Source of the DNA: Rufibacter tibetensis
GTDB taxonomy: Bacteria > Bacteroidota > Bacteroidia > Cytophagales > Hymenobacteraceae
DNA length: 64,000 bases
Direction: 5' to 3'
NCBI RefSeq assembly: GCF_001310085.1
Contig: NZ_CP012643.1
Coordinates: forward strand, 1,023,001-1,087,000
Part shown: piece by piece, positions 24,349 through 31,720 of the stretch
Layout of the letters: each line of letters starts with the position of its first letter
How positions within the stretch are numbered: position 1 is the stretch's first letter
Position numbers and translations under genes: made by a program
The notes under the pieces: model-generated
Databases searched by the model: none
What the model saw: only the letters and a program-made list of their open reading frames with translations
Told to the model about the DNA's origin: nothing

Positions 24349-25278
24349 AGGAGTGGATTGTGCCTTGTCCTGTAGCTTCTCCAACTCACCCACTACTCGT
24401 GTGATCACACCTGCCCAATCATCGGCTACTTCCTGACGGAATAGGCGTGCGGTAGGGTACCAGGGACTGTCTTCGCGGTCATCCATCCAGCGCCAGTCGG
24501 CGTGGTAGTGCAGGAGGGTCCAGACGGGAACGTTCAAGGCTCCGGCCAGGTGCACGGGCATTGAATCCACAGAAATCAACAGATCCAAGCCTTTGATGAC
24601 GCGGGCATAGTCGTACAAACTGAACTGGCCGGGGTGAATCCCGAACCCTTCCTGCCAACTGGCATTAGGGGCATTTTCTTGCAGAATGTAAAGATTGATG
24701 TCTTGTACCTCGGCTAAAGGAGCCAGAAAGTGAAACGGAATAGACCGGTGTGGATTCCAGTCACCGGGTTTCCAGACCAGGCCCACGTTCAGCTTTCCTT
24801 CTTCTCCGGGAAGCGGCAGGGGTTCTACCTTTAGATAGGGAATCTGGGACGGAATTGTGTTTACCGTGGTTCGGAAAATGTGGGTTAGTTCCATAACTTC
24901 CACGTCCACGTCGTACTCCACCTCTGGGGTGCCGTCATGCAGGGGCAGGAGCCGGTCTATGGTGGGGATGGTCTCCAGAAGCGGAATCAAGGGAGCTTGT
25001 GCCCACACAATAACCTCCTTGGCAATAGCCTTAATCAACGGTGCGAACCGGATAAACTGGATGGTGTCCCCCAAGCCATGGTAGCAGCGCACCAGCACCC
25101 GTTTGCCTTGCAGCGAAGAGCCGTCCCACACGTATTGGAAATGCCTTGGTAAGTGCCAGCAGGGCTTGCCGGCGCGTTCTTTTAAGACGGCATCGCTGTG
25201 TTTCCAAGCGCCTTCAAATGTTCCCCGGCGCATGTTCAGCATCCAAACATCAGTTTCTTCCTGAGTTTCCTGACTCAT
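24337..25278 (-). CDS. Glycosyltransferase family 9-like (heptosyltransferase superfamily) protein
   Basis: A 313-residue GT-B protein. The N-lobe contains GLGDTIQFIRFAPLI at about 69-83, the usual GDxxxxxPxL-type opening of the GT9 family, and the C-lobe has LNVGLVWKPGDWNPHRSIPF, then YDYARVIKGLDLLISVDSMPVHLAGALNVPVW, the conserved GT9 donor-site run. The first about 55 residues look like the tail of a TPR-type helix pair (RGTFEGAWKHSDAVLKERAGKPCW). ATG at 25278 is the only suitable start. The C-terminal LSS and the stop fall inside a repeat element. It should add a sugar using an ADP- or GDP-type donor. It is transcribed with, but separated by a hairpin from, the xylosidase-like gene upstream. 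Confidence 0.87.
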   Translation of the reverse strand: MSQETQEETDVWMLNMRRGTFEGAWKHSDAVLKERAGKPCWHLPRHFQYVWDGSSLQGKRVLVRCYHGLGDTIQFIRFAPLIKAIAKEVIVWAQAPLIPLLETIPTIDRLLPLHDGTPEVEYDVDVEVMELTHIFRTTVNTIPSQIPYLKVEPLPLPGEEGKLNVGLVWKPGDWNPHRSIPFHFLAPLAEVQDINLYILQENAPNASWQEGFGIHPGQFSLYDYARVIKGLDLLISVDSMPVHLAGALNVPVWTLLHYHADWRWMDDREDSPWYPTARLFRQEVADDWAGVITRVVGELEKLQDKAQSTPLSS

Positions 25279-25304
25279 AAAATAGTGGGTGGAATGTTAG
25301 AAAG

Positions 25305-25360
25305 AAGCATCTCTGTTTAGGCCTTGTTTTAAGTAAAACGAGCGCTAAACAGAGATGCTT
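25305..25360 (-). terminator. Hairpin between xylosidase-like and GT9 genes
   Basis: AAGCATCTCTGTTTAG (25305-25320) pairs perfectly with 25345-25360; the loop contains TTTTAAGTAAAAC. It follows the xylosidase-like stop codon on the minus strand. Confidence 0.75.
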
Positions 25361-25380
25361 TAGACTTGTATTTGAAAGAA

Positions 25381-26265
25381 CTAAGCGTATCTACGCATCA
25401 TAAGCGCGCAGAAATCTGCAAATTCTTCTACGTTTTGGGGTGGGCTGGTGTGGTGCGGCTGTAGGCCTTTGTGTTCTGGGGTAAAGCAGAACGTAGCAGT
25501 TACGTCAAACTCATCCAGCTTTTTCATGACGTGGTCAAACCATTTTTCCGCATCCGGACGGAGCCAATCGGCCCAGCTCAAGCCGGTACGCAGCTTCTTC
25601 ACGCCTAAGTCCCGGAGGTGCTGCACGGCGGCATCTAAGCGGTGGTCTTCAAAGTGGAACCACTGGCAGATGCCCATTTCTGGGGTGTAATCTGAAAAGT
25701 ATTTATGAGACAGTTTAGGAGATCCGTCTTCGCGCAGCAAGCCCATGTGGAAATGGCGGTAGTACGAAGAACCTTCGGCTTCGCGGTGGCGCGTGGTGGC
25801 TTCCCAGGCTTGCGGCAAATCATAGAGGCTGTACCAGAAAATGCGGTCCACGCGGCCCATGAGCAACTCGGCCGTTTTCTGAAGTCCGAACTCCTGCACT
25901 TCCTCGGCCCCGAAGGACGAAATACCCACTTCGGTTACCCACACGGGCAAGTCGGTTACGGCTTCAATCTCGGCGATCTTGTCAGGCCACTCATGGATGC
26001 TCCAAAGGTTCCAATCCAGCGGAAAACCGTGTACGGCCACGGCGTTGAGGTCATCTAAGGTTCCCTGGTCTTTTAACTTGATGATGAAATTGGGGTCAAT
26101 GGGCGAAATACCACCTAACACGCGAAGAACGTCTGGCTTCTCGGCTTTACAGGCTTGGGCGCCTAGTTTCACCATTTCGGAGAAGATCTTCCAGTCCGGA
26201 TCAATCTCGTACGCCCAGTGTGATTTGTTGTTTGGTTCGTTCCAGAATTTAACTGCTTCTATCAT
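25381..26265 (-). CDS. Xylosidase-like glycoside hydrolase with circularly permuted TIM-barrel motif order
   Basis: A 294-residue protein that resembles GH39-like beta-xylosidases. The acid/base motif WNEP, normally in the middle of the chain at strand 4, is at residues 8-11 (Glu10) here; the nucleophile motif WVTEVG follows with Glu112; HGFPLDW and FWYSLYDL are the strand 6 and 8 stretches. The segments that normally open the barrel, KKLRTGLSWADWLRP (223-238), FDVTATFCFTP (253-263) and HHTSPP with EFADFCALMMRRY (271-293), come last. Joining the C-terminus to the N-terminus restores the usual order, so this is a circular permutation rather than a truncation. No signal peptide. A TAA sits just upstream in frame, so the start is real. 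Confidence 0.85.
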   Translation of the reverse strand: MIEAVKFWNEPNNKSHWAYEIDPDWKIFSEMVKLGAQACKAEKPDVLRVLGGISPIDPNFIIKLKDQGTLDDLNAVAVHGFPLDWNLWSIHEWPDKIAEIEAVTDLPVWVTEVGISSFGAEEVQEFGLQKTAELLMGRVDRIFWYSLYDLPQAWEATTRHREAEGSSYYRHFHMGLLREDGSPKLSHKYFSDYTPEMGICQWFHFEDHRLDAAVQHLRDLGVKKLRTGLSWADWLRPDAEKWFDHVMKKLDEFDVTATFCFTPEHKGLQPHHTSPPQNVEEFADFCALMMRRYA

Positions 26266-26268
26266 AGT

Positions 26269-26409
26269 TTATTTCTTAGCATCTCTTTTGGCCGGGTGAA
26301 CGGCCCAGGGTTTGGCGCGGTAATCAGGAAAAGGCAGCAGAAACGCCAACCCGCTCACCTGTTGACAGACGGTGCAGGCACCAGCATCAACATTCCTTGG
26401 CTGAGTCAT
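26269..26409 (-). CDS. Small CxxC ORF directly upstream of the permuted hydrolase
   Basis: A 46-residue ORF, ATG at 26409 and TAA at 26269-26271, ending only 3 bases before the ATG of the xylosidase-like gene. The product begins MTQPRNVDAGACTVCQQVSG and continues FLLPFPDYRAKPWAVHPAKR to a Lys-rich end. It has one CxxC pair (CTVC), which could bind metal as a dimer or be redox-active. Tight spacing and a natural-looking composition argue for a real, co-translated small protein; there is no family I can assign. It could also be a chance ORF. Confidence 0.5.
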   Translation of the reverse strand: MTQPRNVDAGACTVCQQVSGLAFLLPFPDYRAKPWAVHPAKRDAKK

Positions 26410-26499
26410 TGCCTACTACGCACATGACCCGGCACCGTTACAAGACATTAAAATAATACTATGTACCTGAAGCGTGAACAACTTGAAATCTGCTCCAAT

Positions 26500-27300
26500 T
26501 CACCGCTGGAGGATTCTCTTCAGTTCTGTTAGATAGGCCGGATTGCTGCTCATACCATTGTGGGTCTGCCCCTTCAGGGTGATGAGGGTGTCTTCGGGCT
26601 TCATGAGCTTTTTCAACTTCAGCGATGAACCGTAATAGATGATTTCATCTTCCTCGCCATGGAAGATTACCACCGGCATGGTGCATTGTTGAATGAACTT
26701 GTTTGTTTCAAAGGGGTACTTCAACACAAACGTTGGGATCACGGGAAAGTAATGCCGCATGAGGTCTTTGAGGTTGTAGTAAGGCGCCTGCAGGATCAAC
26801 AACCTGGGTTTGTTTGTTGAAGCAATTTTGGCGGCAGGTCCGGACCCGATGGAGTAGCCTAGCACCACAATGTCATTCTCATTATAGCGGGTTTTCAGGA
26901 GATCGTACGCAGCTTGCATGTCCTGGTAGAACTGTTTCTCGCCTCTGATTTTGCCTTCGCTTTTGCCGTATCCTCTGTAATCAAGCATGAAAACGTCATA
27001 CTCCAGGGCGGTATAGATGGGGGCCACGTCGCTCCAGGAGTGGATAGAACCTGCATTACCGTGCAGGTAGAAAACTACTCCTTTGGGATTGGCGGCTTTA
27101 AACAAGACGGCGCTGAGCAGCACGTTGTCTTTTGTTTCCACGCCTATTTCTTCAAAAGGCTGGTCAAACGTAAACCTGAAATTTTTACCTAGTTTTTCAG
27201 GAAAGAAGATGAGGCTCTCCTGAATGAAATACAAAAGGGCGCAAACCCCTGCATACAATAATACTGTTGCTTTTAAAATAGAAACTATCATTCCTCTCAT
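26500..27300 (-). CDS. Membrane-anchored alpha/beta hydrolase (BEM46/ABHD-like)
   Basis: A 266-residue serine hydrolase. One N-terminal membrane helix (about 4-28, VSILKATVLLYAGVCALLYF) anchors it, followed by the ESLIFFPEKLG motif typical of BEM46/ABHD13-type proteins. HGNAG (80-84) forms the oxyanion hole, LDYRGYGKSEG follows, the nucleophile is Ser150 in GYSIGS, the acid is probably Asp in HGEEDEIIYYG and the histidine is in GQTHNGMS. Family members hydrolyse esters or thioesters of lipids and proteins. Transcribed alone on the minus strand; no local partner indicates its substrate. Confidence 0.9.
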   Translation of the reverse strand: MRGMIVSILKATVLLYAGVCALLYFIQESLIFFPEKLGKNFRFTFDQPFEEIGVETKDNVLLSAVLFKAANPKGVVFYLHGNAGSIHSWSDVAPIYTALEYDVFMLDYRGYGKSEGKIRGEKQFYQDMQAAYDLLKTRYNENDIVVLGYSIGSGPAAKIASTNKPRLLILQAPYYNLKDLMRHYFPVIPTFVLKYPFETNKFIQQCTMPVVIFHGEEDEIIYYGSSLKLKKLMKPEDTLITLKGQTHNGMSSNPAYLTELKRILQR

Positions 27301-27371
27301 CTGTTCTGGTATCCTTCCACACTATGAACTTCCCTGCTAGAGGAGGGAGAAAACCCAATGAGCAGGTAGCT

Positions 27372-28100
27372 TTAGAGGATTCTTTCTGCTACCTCCTGGG
27401 TTTGGGTGTCTACCATGAGTATACCTTCAACGGTGGAGTTCAGTTGCCCCAAGAGTTCGCCCTTGTTATTCCAGATAGAGGAGTTACCGGCACATTCCTA
27501 GCCATCGGCAGGGCCTACTGAATTAGCCATGGACACGGTCATGCCATAAGTTTGGGCAATGTGTGACAAGCGTTGGGTGGCTTTATCAATTCCGTTTTCA
27601 AATTTAGCCACACTGGCCAGGTAAACGTTGGCTCCTTTCGCGAAGGCATTCTCTGCATGCGCCGGAACCGAAAGTTCGTAGCAAATAGCCAATGCAATGC
27701 CGTGATGGTCTCCAAGGAAATCTGAGACGTTTTGCCCCGGGATAAAGTACGGTTCTTCGTCTGCATGGAGGTACTTCTTTGAGTACGTTTTCCGCTCTTG
27801 GTTTGGCTGGAACAGCACCATACTGATGCAGGTGCCCGCCTTATGTTTGATAGGTACACCTACACCAATGGTGAGCTGATGGGCATCACTAGTTTTTTGG
27901 AAGTCCTTAAACCTGCTATCCTCTGGGTGTGTGGCTAAGGTTTTCGCTAAGGTTGGTTCATAACCGGTTAAAGAAAGCTCCGGGAAAATGATGGTGTTTG
28001 CTTTCATTAAGACCGCCAGATCAATGAGCTTTTTGTGCGCCTCAATGTTCCGCTGGATATCTCCGGTGACAGGTCTTGTCTGAGCTACACAAATTTTCAT
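27372..28100 (-). pseudogene. Carbon-nitrogen hydrolase (nitrilase superfamily) interrupted by an in-frame TAG
   Basis: A nitrilase-fold amidohydrolase with the complete catalytic triad in the first part: Glu41 (FPELSLTGYEP), Lys near 108-109 (YSKKYLHADEE) and Cys140 (AICYELSVP). After 200 residues, at NSVGPADG, a TAG stands at 27498-27500. The same frame then continues without interruption for 41 codons (E-C-A-G-N-S-S-I-W-N, KGELLGQLNSTVEGIL, DTQTQEVAERIL) to TAA at 27372-27374. Family members read GFECAGNSSIW here, so one Phe codon appears changed to a stop. The truncated protein lacks the last two strands. Either a recent nonsense mutation, readthrough, or a sequence error. Start ATG at 28100 fits the family N-terminus MKICVAQTRPVTGD. 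Confidence 0.85.
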
Positions 28101-28225
28101 TCTATTGCTGATGTTAAGAATAAATTGGCAAGTACATTACTACTTTCCTTTTAAAACTCTTTTTCTGAAAAACTCCTGAAATTAGGTTCCCGAACTATGG
28201 TTTATACAAATGAGTAAGACGTTTT

Positions 28226-28885
28226 CTATTTATTTATATACGGGTCAATTTCCTGTAGTTTAAACGGAATTGATGTTCCACCAACATTAAAACATGCACC
28301 TGAAAGCTCAAACTCTGCATGGAAAACAAGCTGGTTAGCTTCAAAGTCAATTCTTAGTTCATTTATCTTGAAATCACGGATTGGCTCCACTCCCTCAAAG
28401 CACTCATTTGATTCTGGGTCTTTTAAGTACACCAGGTAGTTTGCTTTTATTTTCTCGTTTATCCTTTTAAGCAAATCATCTTGTCTTTGGTTAAAGAGCG
28501 ATGAATTGTCTATCACCTTGTATTCACCCTTTTCTAATTTGAAGAGGCTATTTCTATAACTGTAGCGACCTTTGAAGTCAGGTGTTCCTGTAGTAATGGT
28601 TTTGTAATTTCTATAAGTGCAGGTTCTGATTATGATGGGATCTTCAGATTCAGGATTCTTTTCCTCTTCCTCTAGGCACGTCGCAGTATAGCTAGATGGT
28701 TTTGGCTCACCTTCATTCTGGTTTTCTACTATTAGGTTCTCTGAAGCAGTAGTTTCTGCCAAAACAGTAGGCACATTTCCTTTTAAGATTGTAATAGACT
28801 CTGCTGGAGCAGGCTTGCTGTCTCCGCAGTAAGTAAAAAGAAATAATGATGTTATTGCGAGCACTACTTTGTGATAGTTCTTCAT
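28226..28885 (-). CDS. Hypothetical lipoprotein, AT-rich
   Basis: A 219-residue protein with no family I recognise. The signal and lipobox LFTYC (Cys20) mark it as a lipoprotein. The mature chain has a central RTCTYRNYKTI section with several cysteines (also TATCLEEEE and ESNECFEGVE, LSGACFNVGG), so disulfides are possible outside the cytoplasm. The C-terminal half alternates hydrophobic and polar residues (FEANQLVFHAEFELSG), suggesting beta structure. It is the first of five AT-rich, same-strand genes of unknown function between 28.2 and 31.6 kb, each followed by its own spacer. Confidence 0.8.
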   Translation of the reverse strand: MKNYHKVVLAITSLFLFTYCGDSKPAPAESITILKGNVPTVLAETTASENLIVENQNEGEPKPSSYTATCLEEEEKNPESEDPIIIRTCTYRNYKTITTGTPDFKGRYSYRNSLFKLEKGEYKVIDNSSLFNQRQDDLLKRINEKIKANYLVYLKDPESNECFEGVEPIRDFKINELRIDFEANQLVFHAEFELSGACFNVGGTSIPFKLQEIDPYINK

Positions 28886-28970
28886 CTCAATTGAAGGTGA
28901 CTTCTCTTATTCTTTAGCTTGCAAAAAGCGACGCACAGGGCGGTTAGTCTAAGGTGCCGTTTAGACATTG

Positions 28971-29477
28971 TTACCTACTATCTTTCTTTTTTATTGTGCT
29001 GTCTCTAACCTCCCCATAATAACTTTTTTCCCACTCTGATATATCTTGCTCCTGGATCTCTTTCAACCAGGCCTCATCAGATTTAGACTTTTGTGTGAAG
29101 ATGGAGAGGAATATGCAAGCATAAAAGAAAAGGCTTAATGCAATAACCCTTAACCACTGTTTATGCATCCTGAGATATCCTTCGCGTTTAAGATTCCAAT
29201 CCCATAAAATGGTACCAGGGAGCTGAAAGAACATGAGAATTAGTTCAACCGGATTGTAGCGCATTAAAGCCCTTTTTCTCTTTTCACCCCGAAGCTCGAC
29301 CTTTAGATACCAGTTATATTTTTCAAGCCATTGGAGCTGTTCCTCCAAGCTGATCCCTCTTTTGTTCAACTCTGTTTTGGCTTGCTCTACAGCCTCAAGT
29401 TGCCAGGAATTAGGAAAGCAAACGATTTCGAGAAGGTCTTCAGTTTCCCTTTCTTTTATAGGCGGATTGAATTCCAT
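28971..29477 (-). CDS. Hypothetical membrane protein, AT-rich
   Basis: A 168-residue protein. An N-terminal cytoplasmic part of about 75 residues contains helical stretches (LEAVEQAKTELNKRGISLEEQLQWLEKYNW) of the kind seen in small regulatory heads, followed by a possible membrane-dipping stretch VELILMFFQLPGTILWDW and one clear membrane helix VIALSLFFYACIFLSIF near 128-145, and a charged tail. I do not recognise a family. It sits 85 bases downstream of the preceding lipoprotein gene's start, with a GTCTAA/TTAGAC palindrome in the gap. Low GC relative to the housekeeping genes suggests acquisition together with its neighbours. Confidence 0.7.
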   Translation of the reverse strand: MEFNPPIKERETEDLLEIVCFPNSWQLEAVEQAKTELNKRGISLEEQLQWLEKYNWYLKVELRGEKRKRALMRYNPVELILMFFQLPGTILWDWNLKREGYLRMHKQWLRVIALSLFFYACIFLSIFTQKSKSDEAWLKEIQEQDISEWEKSYYGEVRDSTIKKKDSR

Positions 29478-29571
29478 TTATTCAAGCGTGCAGGTAACGT
29501 ATTTATATAAGCATTGTGTTAAGCCACCGACCAACAGGTGACAGCCTAGCACTATATGGGGGCATTCTTCT

Positions 29572-30201
29572 TTATTTTTTATAGTACTCCTCAATCACTC
29601 TTTCTAAATCTCTGTTCTGCCTGTCATACAAAAGAGTCAGTTTCGTTTCAAATGATTGAATAGAAACCTCTTTCTGCCAGCCTTTGTCAATGGAGGGGAA
29701 AGTTTTGTTCAATCTTTCTAAGAATTGAAACCAACCTGGTGTGTCCTCATTTATATTAAAGCTTTGTCCATGTATAGTAAATACATCCAAGCAAATTACA
29801 TCATAAGTGTACAGGTCTTGTTTGTAAGCCACTATCGTATTCAACTCACTCCAGCTCAAAGCCAGATCCTCTTCCTCAATGGTTACTACAAAGCCATTGT
29901 CCAGATAATCAAAGACACCTAAATTATTATACCTTTTTTGGTAGTCTACTTCTCCATACTCTTTTGCAAGCTTGCTAGCTGGCCTAATAAAGAGCGTCTT
30001 TGGGTTGAACAACAGATAAAGTCCGTTTATAACACCGAAACCAAATAGTAATAATGTGGTCCAGAAGCTAAAAGGACTTTCTTTTCTATCTACAAAAGCA
30101 ATGGCTGAAAAAACGAAAAGTCCTGAGGTAATAGTTAACGCAATTGTTTTCCAAATACTTTCAAAGATTATCTCCCTTTTCTCAAAATCCTCAAATTTCA
30201 T
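29572..30201 (-). CDS. Hypothetical membrane protein, AT-rich
   Basis: A 209-residue protein with two membrane helices near the N-terminus (about 19-37, TIALTITSGLFVFSAIAFV, and 46-65, FWTTLLLFGFGVINGLYLLF) followed by a soluble domain of about 140 residues. The soluble part (YDVICLDVFTIHGQSFNINED, WFQFLERLNKTFPSIDKGWQ) resembles in layout the PH-like membrane proteins common in Bacteroidota, but this is a structural impression only. ATG at 30201 starts MKFEDFEKRE; an in-frame ATG at 30216 is less likely. One of five AT-rich single-gene units in this stretch. Confidence 0.7.
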   Translation of the reverse strand: MKFEDFEKREIIFESIWKTIALTITSGLFVFSAIAFVDRKESPFSFWTTLLLFGFGVINGLYLLFNPKTLFIRPASKLAKEYGEVDYQKRYNNLGVFDYLDNGFVVTIEEEDLALSWSELNTIVAYKQDLYTYDVICLDVFTIHGQSFNINEDTPGWFQFLERLNKTFPSIDKGWQKEVSIQSFETKLTLLYDRQNRDLERVIEEYYKK

Positions 30202-30311
30202 ATTTTGAATGCACACACCGGCTTGGCTTTGGAGGATTTATGCACTAAAGCAACTGTTAGGTGACGTAATTCTATTTCTGATTTAGTTAAGCTGTTTATG
30301 GCTAAAATATA

Positions 30312-31082
30312 CTACATAGCTCCATAACTAAAGTCTATTAATTCTTTGGTTGCAGGGTCAAAGTATGCCCTATCCCCTAAATAGCAGCAGTTCAAATCTA
30401 CCCTTATCACGTTTCTTCCGTCCAGCGTATCTGCTACAATATTTCTTACTCCATAAGTACAAGGAACATCAGAGTACTTACTTTCCTGTTCTTTGAGGTA
30501 AATGCACACTTTGTATAGGTAGCCGTTCACATCATCTTCCTTTAGCTCGCACTTACACTCTGTAATCTCCCTCTTAGGCTCTACTAGGGGAGTCATCTTT
30601 TGAATATTCACTGGCAAGCTATTGAAACCGAACCTTAATTCACGACCTCCAACATTCTGCACAAATTCACTTCTTGGCTGCTTGTCTCGAAACCTTGGTT
30701 TTAGCTTATATTCAATTCTAACCGGAAACAGCACAAGTTGGGCAGTATAGACCTTTTCAACAGAAGGCTTCGGCAAGGATAGCGTATCCATATGCTTTTC
30801 TATGAATGACACTGGAAAGTTATCATGCCCTATAGGATGAAACCAAAAGCCATTACCTAAGTTGTTCGTTTTAAAATCACCTAGCCAGTCACTTTTATTT
30901 ATATCCTTGGCTGAAACGAAATACCAATTATTTGATCCTGTTAAACTTTCTACTGTCTTAACTATAAAGCCCTCCTGAACTATAATTTCGTCATAGTTTG
31001 ACTTATTATTCTGCTCTTTCTTTTTGCAGCCATTAAGAAAAACTAAAAACAAAATAAAAAGACATAACCACTTATTTTTCAT
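30312..31082 (-). CDS. Hypothetical lipoprotein, AT-rich
   Basis: A 256-residue lipoprotein: MKNKWLCLFILFLVFLNGCKK gives a lipobox Cys19 followed by lysines and a long Asn/Lys linker. The rest has no repeats; cysteines in TECKCELKEDD, KVCIYL, VPCTYG and LNCCYLG suggest disulfide bonds in the periplasm or at the surface. It ends RAYFDPATKELIDFSYGAM. Not recognised. Genes of this size and composition in such settings are sometimes immunity or stress lipoproteins, but nothing here shows it. Confidence 0.75.
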   Translation of the reverse strand: MKNKWLCLFILFLVFLNGCKKKEQNNKSNYDEIIVQEGFIVKTVESLTGSNNWYFVSAKDINKSDWLGDFKTNNLGNGFWFHPIGHDNFPVSFIEKHMDTLSLPKPSVEKVYTAQLVLFPVRIEYKLKPRFRDKQPRSEFVQNVGGRELRFGFNSLPVNIQKMTPLVEPKREITECKCELKEDDVNGYLYKVCIYLKEQESKYSDVPCTYGVRNIVADTLDGRNVIRVDLNCCYLGDRAYFDPATKELIDFSYGAM

Positions 31083-31154
31083 CTAGTGACCCCTACTTAT
31101 TAGCATGGTTCATGAGGGAGTTTGCAAGCTTGCGTCTTTTGCTTCTTATACCCC

Positions 31155-31219
31155 ACAACTGCCTCGTGCAAGCGGTGGCGGAGAACGTCGGACGATGTTG
31201 CCGTTTACGCCATGTTGGC
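31155..31219. repeat. Imperfect palindromic spacer downstream of the 31225 gene
   Basis: ACAACTGCCTCGTGCAAGCG at 31155 and the complement of CCGTTTACGCCATGTTGGC (31201-31219) pair imperfectly around a GC-rich centre. A related AACAATG..TAAACGGC string (minus strand) occurs in the spacer at about 28945-28968. Such spacers recall recombination sites of gene cassettes, but integron attC core boxes are not clearly present. Confidence 0.35.
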
Positions 31220-31224
31220 AAGCT

Positions 31225-31578
31225 TTATTCTTCTCGTAATACTGGAATAAACTTCATCCATCCAGTGTCAAAAGCACGATAATATAACAATGAGTTATTG
31301 TGCCAAAATACATCGATCACCTCACCAATCTCAAAAGGTTCAGATTTGTTGTTTGCGTATTTGAGTTTCACTAGACCAACATTTCTCTCTTGTAATATCC
31401 TTACGTATGAATAACAGAGTTTTGTGTAATCATTCCTAAACGGCCCCCTTTCCCACCTAAATTCAATTACTTCAGCCTGTAATATCTCAGAACTGCTTCT
31501 GATTTTATAGAAATGTTTTTTGTCATATAGCATCAAGCCCAAGCTAAATGCAACCATTACCGCTAAAACGACCCACAT
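31225..31578 (-). CDS. Hypothetical small membrane protein, AT-rich
   Basis: A 117-residue protein. One membrane helix at the very N-terminus (MWVVLAVMVAFSLGLMLYD) followed by a soluble beta-rich part (SEILQAEVIEFRWERGP, LCYSYVRILQERNVGLVKLKYANN, EIGEVIDVFWHNNSLLYYRAF). The pattern of a helix plus a small OB/SH3-like beta domain recalls DUF3592-type proteins, but the second membrane helix of that family is absent. Fifth and last of the AT-rich run; the gene before it on this strand (gamma carbonic anhydrase) returns to ordinary composition. Confidence 0.7.
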   Translation of the reverse strand: MWVVLAVMVAFSLGLMLYDKKHFYKIRSSSEILQAEVIEFRWERGPFRNDYTKLCYSYVRILQERNVGLVKLKYANNKSEPFEIGEVIDVFWHNNSLLYYRAFDTGWMKFIPVLREE

Positions 31579-31720
31579 TTTTGCGTGAATTTAGTTTATA
31601 TTAATTGTGCCAACTACCGCATGACCATGACCAGAGTGCGTTCTGTTTATTAGCCTTATACCTGCACCTCTACCTCTGTATTTTACACTTTCTACCTGCT
31701 TTCTGAAAACCAGGCCAGAA

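Noticed and set aside
28226-31578. Integron cassette array
   Set aside because: The spacers have palindromes and some RYYYAAC-like boxes (ACCTAAC, GCTTAAC), but the partner GTTRRRY boxes are missing and no integrase is in the window. Kept only as a cassette-like observation.
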